In this document: positions 1 to 5,070 of the stretch, one piece after another
Layout: the number at the start of each line of letters is the position of its first letter
Position numbering within the stretch: position 1 is the first letter of the stretch
Assembly (NCBI GenBank): GCA_017634385.1
Contig: JAGBNN010000009.1
Location: 1-36,612, forward strand
From: Bacilli bacterium
GTDB lineage: Bacteria > Bacillota_I > Bacilli_A > RF39 > UBA660
Length of the DNA: 36,612 nt
Reading direction: 5' to 3'
Notes under the pieces: model-generated
The model's database searches: none
Seen by the model: only the letters and a program-made list of their open reading frames with translations
What the model was told of the DNA's origin: nothing
Made by a program: the position numbers and the translations under genes

Positions 1-84
1 AATAGGAATATTTCCTTTTTTTATAATATAATCACTTTCAAATCTTAATAATTCTAATTCATTTATCTCTTCTTTAAAACTCAT
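1..84 (-). CDS. Partial CDS, N-terminus only, unknown function
   Basis: An open frame runs from an ATG at 84-82 to the window edge (28 codons), so only the N-terminus is visible. It begins MSFKEEINELELL and is rich in Glu, Lys and Leu, probably helical. A ribosome binding site (AGAGGTGA) sits 6 bases upstream of the ATG. It lies downstream of the repeat unit at 85-327 in the same orientation as the accessory operon, so it is probably the next member of that array. No family can be assigned from 28 residues. Confidence 0.6.
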   Translation of the reverse strand, partial: MSFKEEINELELLRFESDYIIKKGNIPI

Positions 85-268
85 GTTATTCACCTCTTTT
101 TTATATGTTCTTAACCTCTGTAATCACCTTGCAACTTCTTAACAAAAAATCACTGGTTTTTACCTATTTTTTACAATTTTTTTCAATTTTTAGCTTTTTT
201 TATTAAAAATATGCAAGATGTATTTTTACGTTTTTCCTTATTTTATAAGGTTTTAGGAGTGTTCTTAA

Positions 269-313
269 TTAAATTGAAATCAACCAGTTTATATTAGTTT
301 TATTTTCATTCAT
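269..313 (-). CDS. Small ORF 1 (14 codons), MNENKTNINW leader copy
   Basis: The frame starts at ATG 313-311 and encodes MNENKTNINWLISI before TAA at 269-271. An SD (AAAGGAG) lies 8-9 bases upstream, overlapping the end of the DUF488-like gene, whose stop is 14 bases before this ATG. The first ten codons equal those of the small ORFs at 978-1070 and 1597-1695, after which the copies diverge. It may be a translated leader peptide, or the broken 5' end of a longer gene that was duplicated. Expression is inferred only from the good SD. Confidence 0.4.
   Translation of the reverse strand: MNENKTNINWLISI
284..313 (-). repeat. Core repeat, copy 1 of 3 (30 bp)
   Basis: The 30-bp sequence is identical to 1666-1695 and differs by one base from 1041-1070. 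Identity with copy 3 extends three further bases (281-283 and 1663-1665). On the minus strand the core starts with ATG and ends with the TGG codon of the shared MNENKTNINW peptide. Confidence 0.9.
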
Positions 314-327
314 GAGAATCATCTCCT

Positions 328-840
328 TTATTTCATCAATTCTTTTAATCTATTTTTATATCTTATTGGAACAAGTTTTTTAATATTACCTTGTTCATCT
401 ACACTTACTTCTGGTATATATATACCTGTTTCAAGTTCTATATAATCAGCAATCAATCTTCTATGGCAAAATTCATCTATTGATTCATGACACAATAATA
501 TTATATCATTACCAAATTTCTCATTTAATATATAAAGTAACTCTTTAACATCTAAATCTTTTAGTCTTATGTCATAATAACTTTTTATATATTCATCTTC
601 TATTTGTTTTCTAAATTCTATATATTCTTTTAATTTAGAGACATCTTTTTTTAATTTTTCTAATTCTTCTAACTTTTCAGCATAAGGTGTATAAGTAACT
701 AGTTTAGGAGCTAGTTTTTTATATGCTGGTCCAAAATATCCCCATGCATTACCACCATCACCAGTAACGGATACAGTATTACCACTTTTTACATCATAAT
801 AATTGCCTGTTCCTAAAATTATTTTAGATAAATCACTCAT
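328..840 (-). CDS. DUF488-like protein
   Basis: This 170-residue protein carries the DUF488 signature in its C-terminal half: a hydrophobic strand ending ILLCHE (114-119), then FCHRRLIADYIE (124-135) and a PEV segment near 143. The N-terminal part (about 1-50) contains a Gly-rich VTGDGGNAWGYFGPAY block typical of the Firmicutes branch of this family, joined by a charged helical stretch (about 54-95). DUF488 proteins have no settled biochemical role; the conserved Cys/His/Arg cluster looks like an active or binding site. The ATG at 840 has an SD (TGAGGTGA). The gene lies between repeat units R1 and R2, so it may have moved as a cassette. Fold family fairly sure, function unknown. Confidence 0.7.
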   Translation of the reverse strand: MSDLSKIILGTGNYYDVKSGNTVSVTGDGGNAWGYFGPAYKKLAPKLVTYTPYAEKLEELEKLKKDVSKLKEYIEFRKQIEDEYIKSYYDIRLKDLDVKELLYILNEKFGNDIILLCHESIDEFCHRRLIADYIELETGIYIPEVSVDEQGNIKKLVPIRYKNRLKELMK

Positions 841-977
841 ATTTTCACCTCATTTTTTATAGGGGGTTTAACTTCTGTAATCACCTTATTAATTCTTCCC
901 TATTTTTTATTAATATTGGCCATTTTTTATTAATTTTTATCTATTTTAACATATTTTATACAAGAATATGTAAGATG

Positions 978-1070
978 TTATTTTGAGTTTTTCCTTATTT
1001 TGCAATACTTTTCAAAGAGGTTTAAATAAATCGTAATCACCCAGTTAATATTAGTTTTATTTTCATTCAT
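978..1070 (-). CDS. Small ORF 2 (30 codons), MNENKTNINW leader copy
   Basis: The frame starts at ATG 1070-1068, begins MNENKTNINWVITIYLNLF and ends at TAA 978-980 after a basic tail (KIRKNSK). It has the best SD in the array (AAAGGAGGT, 9 bases upstream), placed directly after the Nudix gene stop, 14 bases away. The spacing of stop to small-ORF start is also 14 bases at copy 1. Residues 11-19 are hydrophobic. It could be a small translated protein, a leader, or a truncated duplicated gene start. No family recognised. Confidence 0.45.
   Translation of the reverse strand: MNENKTNINWVITIYLNLFEKYCKIRKNSK
1041..1070 (-). repeat. Core repeat, copy 2 of 3 (30 bp, one mismatch)
   Basis: Same core as 284-313 and 1666-1695 with a single T-to-A change, silent at the Ile codon (ATA to ATT) of the MNENKTNINW peptide. 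The silent change hints that the peptide frame is or was under selection, but one base is weak evidence. Confidence 0.9.
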
Positions 1071-1084
1071 GAGTATTACCTCCT

Positions 1085-1600
1085 TTAACTTCTAACTTTT
1101 TTTAATACCTTTATTACTTCTTGATTCTCTCTATCAAAATATTTTTTTCTTGGATTTTCAGAAGCTTCATTTATCAATGAAGCAAATTCATCTAATTCTA
1201 TTAAGTCTAAATGAAAATTATCTTTTATTTCATTTTCTGTTCTATTAATATTTTTTAAATCAATACCTCTATATTGTGCTAGATAAAATCTAGTTCTTAT
1301 TAATCTATTAATAACTTCATCCCTTCGAGTTGGATAATTGGGTTGATAATATTCAAGAAGTAATAACTCTTTTAAACTATTTACATCATAAACAATTCCT
1401 GTTTCTTCTTTTAATTCTCTAATAATAGCATCATCTGCTGTTTCACCTTTATCAATAGAACCACCTGGTAATAAAATAACTCCACCATAATGCGAGACTA
1501 ATATTTTATTATTAGATAATAAAACTGCTCTTACTTTATTACCAAACTTTTGAATGTCATCATCATGTAATTTTGTTTCGTTTATAATTATAGTTTTCAT
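1085..1600 (-). CDS. Nudix hydrolase
   Basis: This 171-residue protein has a complete Nudix box at residues 47-69: G47, E53, then REL at 61-63 and EETG at 65-68, fitting GX5EX7REUXEEXGU, with a preceding LLPGG strand. The glutamates bind the divalent metals used to cleave a nucleoside diphosphate linked to another group X. Substrates in the family include ADP-ribose, NADH, sugar nucleotides and oxidised dNTPs; the sequence does not decide which. Neighbours that act on ADP-ribose or nucleotides make ADP-ribose a reasonable guess only. The ATG at 1600 overlaps the stop of the small ORF at 1597-1695 (ATGA), which suggests translational coupling, and has its own SD (AGAGGTGA). Confidence 0.9.
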   Translation of the reverse strand: MKTIIINETKLHDDDIQKFGNKVRAVLLSNNKILVSHYGGVILLPGGSIDKGETADDAIIRELKEETGIVYDVNSLKELLLLEYYQPNYPTRRDEVINRLIRTRFYLAQYRGIDLKNINRTENEIKDNFHLDLIELDEFASLINEASENPRKKYFDRENQEVIKVLKKVRS

Positions 1601-1695
1601 TTTATCACCTCTATTTTTACTATTTTATTTTTTTTACATAATATGTCGTCATAAATACAAGCCAACCAGTTTATATTAGTTTTATTTTCATTCAT
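1597..1695 (-). CDS. Small ORF 3 (32 codons), coupled to the Nudix gene
   Basis: The frame begins at ATG 1695-1693 with MNENKTNINWLACIYDDIL, ends in a Lys/Ile-rich tail and stops at TGA 1597-1599, overlapping the Nudix ATG by four bases. Its start lies inside the last codons of the preceding 79-residue gene (ATGAATGA arrangement). The SD is weak, so it would depend on coupling to the upstream gene. The overlap at both ends is what a compact translated ORF would look like. The repeat core supplies codons 1-10; the remainder is unique. Confidence 0.4.
   Translation of the reverse strand: MNENKTNINWLACIYDDILCKKNKIVKIEVIK
1666..1695 (-). repeat. Core repeat, copy 3 of 3 (30 bp)
   Basis: Identical to 284-313 over 30 bp (33 bp counting the shared extension). 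Unlike copies 1 and 2 it is not followed by the longer repeat unit, only by small ORF 3 and the Nudix gene. It also supplies the last Asn-Glu codons and the TGA stop of the gene at 1688-1927. Confidence 0.9.
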
Positions 1696-1927
1696 TCGGA
1701 TTGACTTCTTTATCCTTACCCCAATCTTCGTAAGGATCACTACCGTGTTCTAATTCCCATTTTATATGGTTATCTCTAGCATTTTTTACAGCTTCACACC
1801 CATTATTACTTATTGCACTTGCACCCTCAGTAACAACAAAGAAAGATAAACTATATTCATTTGCAAGTTCTTTAACTTTTTGACAGAATTCTCTTGCTTT
1901 AACTATTTTATCTTGCTCATTTTTCAT
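1688..1927 (-). CDS. Small conserved-looking hypothetical protein (79 aa)
   Basis: A small acidic cytosolic protein: an N-terminal charged helix (about 1-25), then LSFFVVTEGASAISNNG (about 27-43), a helix with AVKNARDNHIKWELEHG, and an Asp/Trp-rich end (DPYEDWGKD). The FFVVTEGAS strand-and-turn looks like a conserved core I associate with small uncharacterised Firmicutes and mobile-element proteins, but I cannot name a family. I chose the ATG at 1927 because AGAGATGAT lies correctly before it; an in-frame ATG at 1936 has no SD. It sits 14 bases after the YunG-UDG gene, inside the operon. Its last two codons and stop come from the core repeat. Confidence 0.6.
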   Translation of the reverse strand: MKNEQDKIVKAREFCQKVKELANEYSLSFFVVTEGASAISNNGCEAVKNARDNHIKWELEHGSDPYEDWGKDKEVNPNE

Positions 1928-1941
1928 TACTATCATCTCTT

Positions 1942-2829
1942 TTATAATTTTATTTTTTTAAATATTTCTATATTGCCTTTATAACTCATTGGTGATATAG
2001 GACTTGGATGATATATTGGAATAACTTTATATCCATTTATATCAAATTTTTTTCCAACAACATCACTAAATTTTTTATATTTAATATTTAAAATAGATTT
2101 AGTTGCTGCATCACCTAATGATAATACTACTTTTGGTTTAATTATTTCAAGTTGTTTAAATAAATATTTCTTACAGTTTTCACTACATTTATTTAAATAC
2201 TTTCTATCTTTTGGATAACATTTAATTGCTTCTAAAAAATAAGTATCTTCAATTTTCAAATTAATCTCATCTAGTAATTTTTGTAGAATTACTCCTGAAG
2301 GTAATAATTTATGATTTACATCATACCATGCAATACCACTTTTTCTCCAACCATTATTTGCAGGAGCTTCACCAAGTATAACTATATCATTTCTTTTACC
2401 AATTGATACTGTTTTACTATTTGGAAACTTTTCTATCATATCATTACACAAATTACATTTATGTATATCTTCATCTTCAATTATTAATTGTAATCTCATT
2501 TTCAACATTTTATATCTTGATAATGTATCTTCATCTTGTAATATTTCTAATCTATCTTTTTTAATTTTGTCATTATAATTAATTTCTTTATTAAATTGAT
2601 TAGATGTAAAATCAACAACATTATTATCAATTAGATTAAAATAGTGACTTATTCCATCAACTTTTATTTTATATATTTCTCCGTCAAAATAATCATTCAC
2701 AATTAGTGATACAATTGCACAATGACCTAATGTAGGATTATCATTTTTCCAATCATCTCTACATGATGGATAACATGTATCTTTAGAATACACTTTATAT
2801 AAATATTTTTGTAATAACTCTAGTGTCAT
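1942..2829 (-). CDS. YunG-like domain fused to a family 4-type uracil-DNA glycosylase
   Basis: This 295-residue protein appears to join two modules. Residues about 15-80 resemble the YunG family: PTLGHCAIVS at 32-41, HYFN at 62-65 and VDFTSNQF at 72-79. Residues about 120-295 look like an iron-sulfur uracil-DNA glycosylase: ILGEAPANNG (151-160) as the water-activating loop, IKPKVVLSLGDAAT (230-243), and HPSP (274-277) as the minor-groove loop. Cys125, Cys128, Cys204 and Cys219 have the C-x2-C...C-x(about 15)-C pattern of the 4Fe-4S ligands. UDGs remove uracil from DNA. The loop lacks the usual GxPF that follows in family 4, so substrate choice may differ. SD is GGTGAT before ATG 2829. Confidence 0.75.
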   Translation of the reverse strand: MTLELLQKYLYKVYSKDTCYPSCRDDWKNDNPTLGHCAIVSLIVNDYFDGEIYKIKVDGISHYFNLIDNNVVDFTSNQFNKEINYNDKIKKDRLEILQDEDTLSRYKMLKMRLQLIIEDEDIHKCNLCNDMIEKFPNSKTVSIGKRNDIVILGEAPANNGWRKSGIAWYDVNHKLLPSGVILQKLLDEINLKIEDTYFLEAIKCYPKDRKYLNKCSENCKKYLFKQLEIIKPKVVLSLGDAATKSILNIKYKKFSDVVGKKFDINGYKVIPIYHPSPISPMSYKGNIEIFKKIKL

Positions 2830-2847
2830 TGTATCACCACTTTTTTA

Positions 2848-3612
2848 TTAATTTCTTGTTCTTTCTAATATTTTAACAAATTTTTCTGGAATTTTTCCAT
2901 TTATTTGTTGCATTAATTGTTTATCTATTCCATATAATGCTTCTGCCATACTTCCAACAATAGCACAATTAGTATCAGTATCTCCACCCATTAATAGTGT
3001 TTTTCTAATTGCATCTTCAAAACTATTTGAATTATATAATGCATATAAACAATTATCAATTGTTTCTTCACATGTTATATTAAATTTAGTAAACGGTGTA
3101 TATTTTATACTTATATTTAATCTTTTAAATACCTCTTCTTTTGAATATCCTTTTCTTAAATAATATATTATTAGTGCGACTGTTGTTGCACAATTTATTG
3201 CTTCTTTTGAATTATGTGAAGGTATAGTTGCAAGTCTAGCATTTTCTATTATATCTTTTTCATTATCAAACATATATCCTACTGGAGATATTCTCATCAT
3301 GGCACCATTACCATGACTTATTCCTTCATTATTAGAAGTACTCCATTTTATTAAATTTGGTGAAAATGAAGTTCTAAAATATGGTTTAAAATCTGGTTTA
3401 TATTCTTTATATTCTTGAATATATTTTTTTAAATATTTATTATAATCTTTATCATTTATTATTGCATCTAATATCGCAATTGTTAATATGCTATCATCAC
3501 TATAAAAAGATTTTTCAGTTATTAATTCTTTTGGATTAATACTTTTTATTTCTTTTGTTTGATCAAACTCGTATATACTTCCTGCTAAATCACCATATAT
3601 TGCTCCATACAT
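2848..3612 (-). CDS. ADP-ribosylglycohydrolase (DraG/ARH family)
   Basis: The 254-residue protein has the family hallmarks in order: GAIYGDLAGSIYEF at residues 3-16, SDDSILT near 38-44 for the first metal-binding Asp pair, SHGNGAMMRISPVG (about 99-112), and GGDTDTNCAIVG near 209-220 for the second metal site. Enzymes of this family use two Mg2+ ions to hydrolyse ADP-ribosyl N- or O-glycosidic bonds on proteins, nucleic acids or small molecules. Its neighbours suggest it may reverse or process ADP-ribose-type products. Length is normal for a single-domain member, and all metal motifs look intact. SD GGTGATAAA precedes ATG 3612; 18-21 base gaps separate it from both neighbours. Confidence 0.92.
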   Translation of the reverse strand: MYGAIYGDLAGSIYEFDQTKEIKSINPKELITEKSFYSDDSILTIAILDAIINDKDYNKYLKKYIQEYKEYKPDFKPYFRTSFSPNLIKWSTSNNEGISHGNGAMMRISPVGYMFDNEKDIIENARLATIPSHNSKEAINCATTVALIIYYLRKGYSKEEVFKRLNISIKYTPFTKFNITCEETIDNCLYALYNSNSFEDAIRKTLLMGGDTDTNCAIVGSMAEALYGIDKQLMQQINGKIPEKFVKILERTRN

Positions 3613-3633
3613 TTTATCACCTATCTTTTATTA

Positions 3634-4350
3634 TTATAATTTCATATGAATACTATCTTCTGATATATTTTCATTATCTTTAATAAAGCCAACTTTTTCA
3701 TATATAATATTATTAATTATATAATTAATATCTTCTATTGATTTTCCTATATTAAATCTTCCATTACCAACCGGATAAAAAACTGAATAACAAGTATATT
3801 CTTTATTATTTATTTTTTTTATAAATTTTTGTTTTCTACACTTGGAAACTGAAATTTTTTCATTTAATACTATTGAAGATACTTGATTACCAAATAATAC
3901 TACTACTTTTGGATTAATGATTTCAATTTCTTTTTCAAGTAAATGTAAATATTCTTTATATACATTATCTGAAAGAGGTCTTGCATCAATTTGAGTACAT
4001 TTTCCTAAGTTAGTTATAAAATACTTATGTTTTTTTACATTTTCATAAACTTGGTTTGCAAATTCTTCTGTCCATTCATTTGCCTTAAGAGTTTTTATTT
4101 TTGTATATATTTCATGATCTAATAACTTTAATTCATAAAATAAATCCCATATATTTTTAGTACCAATCCATGGAGATTTTATACCTTTCCATGACTTATT
4201 TGATGCGATATTTTTTCCTGTTGGATTCATAAATACAAAACAAATATCAGGATTATCTGTACATCCTCCATTATAAATTGAGTCTAATTCTTTTGCTCCA
4301 TATTTTAATTGTAATTTGTCATATTCTATTTTTAAATCATCTAAAGTCAT
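3634..4350 (-). CDS. Uracil-DNA glycosylase-superfamily protein, divergent
   Basis: The 238-residue protein matches a UDG-like family that keeps the superfamily fold but has unusual motifs: VFMNPTGKNIAS (39-50) in place of the GExPG loop, then SPWIGTKNIWDLFYEL, YFITNLGKCTQIDARPLSD (about 110-128), INPKVVVLFGNQVSS, and FYPVGNGR where canonical enzymes have HPS. The catalytic Asp/Glu and HPS chemistry is therefore not evident and the substrate is unknown. It ends with an acidic 20-residue tail. It is the second UDG-fold protein of this operon, and unlike the YunG-UDG fusion it lacks the four-cysteine iron-sulfur pattern. SD AAAGGTGAT precedes ATG 4350. Confidence 0.8.
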   Translation of the reverse strand: MTLDDLKIEYDKLQLKYGAKELDSIYNGGCTDNPDICFVFMNPTGKNIASNKSWKGIKSPWIGTKNIWDLFYELKLLDHEIYTKIKTLKANEWTEEFANQVYENVKKHKYFITNLGKCTQIDARPLSDNVYKEYLHLLEKEIEIINPKVVVLFGNQVSSIVLNEKISVSKCRKQKFIKKINNKEYTCYSVFYPVGNGRFNIGKSIEDINYIINNIIYEKVGFIKDNENISEDSIHMKL

Positions 4351-4370
4351 AATATCACCTTTTAACTTTA

Positions 4371-5060
4371 TTAATCAATTTTATTTAAAAATTGTAATAT
4401 AAATTTTGATGCCATTTCTGAACTAATTTTTAAAAATTCTTCAAATGTAATATGGTTATCTTTTTCATATGGAGAATCTGAAATAGCACGTATTACTAAA
4501 AATGGTACATTGCATAAATGACATACTTGCGCAATAGAAGCTCCTTCCATTTCTACACATAGTGCGTCAAATTTTTTATTTATTTTTTCACCCATCTTTT
4601 CATCTGATATAAATATATCTCCAGATGATATAACTCCTATTTTAATATTAGTTTCTATGTCTATTGTATTTGCTATTTCTAATAATTTTTTATCACAATA
4701 TATATATTTTCCAATATTAGGTATTTCACCTTTCTCACGACCAAACTCTGTTAAATCAAAATCATGTTGAACTAGTTTATTTGCAACTACTATATCACAT
4801 TTATTTACATCTTTTGATATTGACCCTGCTACTCCTACATTTAATATATAATCAACTTTCATATTATCTATTAATATTTGAGTACTTCTTGCTGCATTTA
4901 CTTTGCCTATTCCTGATTCTACTAAGAAGCAAATAACATTTTCTTTTTTACATTCATAAATTTTAAGATCATATAAACTGTGAACTATTAAATTATCAAA
5001 TTTATTTTTAGTTTCTTCTAGTTCTTCTTTCATGGCAAAAATTATACCTACTTTTTTCAT
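4371..5060 (-). CDS. mtnN: 5'-methylthioadenosine/S-adenosylhomocysteine nucleosidase
   Basis: The 229-residue protein has the normal MTAN length and motifs: AMKEEL with Glu12, NVGVAGSI (74-81), VEMEGASIA with Glu172, and RAISDSP with Asp195. The 23-residue spacing of the last two matches the E. coli catalytic pair. It cleaves the N-glycosidic bond of MTA and SAH, giving adenine plus a methylthioribose or ribosylhomocysteine moiety, in methionine salvage and AI-2 routes. Here it sits 10 bases downstream of the TIR gene instead of near methyl-cycle genes, which raises the possibility of a role linked to that operon. SD AGAGGTGAT precedes ATG 5060. Confidence 0.93.
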   Translation of the reverse strand: MKKVGIIFAMKEELEETKNKFDNLIVHSLYDLKIYECKKENVICFLVESGIGKVNAARSTQILIDNMKVDYILNVGVAGSISKDVNKCDIVVANKLVQHDFDLTEFGREKGEIPNIGKYIYCDKKLLEIANTIDIETNIKIGVISSGDIFISDEKMGEKINKKFDALCVEMEGASIAQVCHLCNVPFLVIRAISDSPYEKDNHITFEEFLKISSEMASKFILQFLNKID

Positions 5061-5070
5061 GTAATCACCT

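Larger units (their letters stand above)
85..327 (-). repeat. Repeat unit R1, homologous to the unit at 841-1084
   Basis: This 243-bp gap between two genes is not random spacer. Read on the minus strand it aligns along its length with 841-1084: the 30-bp core with a start codon, an AATAAGGAAAAAC block, an ACATCTT(G/A)CATATT block, an AAGGTGATTACAGA block, then TATAAAAAA and an SD before the next ATG. The 9-mer TGTTCTTAA occurs at 106-114 and again at 260-268. It holds the small ORF at 269-313; the rest shows no coding frame of note. Confidence 0.75.
841..1084 (-). repeat. Repeat unit R2, homologous to the unit at 85-327
   Basis: This 244-bp spacer aligns with R1 on the minus strand, in the same block order and nearly the same length. 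Its own flanking 9-mers are GGGGTTTAA (863-871) and GAGGTTTAA (1017-1025), different from those of R1 but at the identical distance of 154 bp. The motif GTAATCACC follows the 9-mer at both ends of R2 and at one end of R1. It contains the small ORF at 978-1070. Confidence 0.75.

Noticed and set aside
841..1084. Integron attC-like sites in the repeat units
   Set aside because: GTTAAAC in R2 fits the GTTRRRY core, but R1 lacks it, the units do not fold as attC-type imperfect palindromes, and no integrase gene is seen.
284..1695. CRISPR array from the three 30-bp repeats
   Set aside because: The spacing is 625-757 bp and is filled with genes, there is no dyad symmetry, and no cas genes are present.
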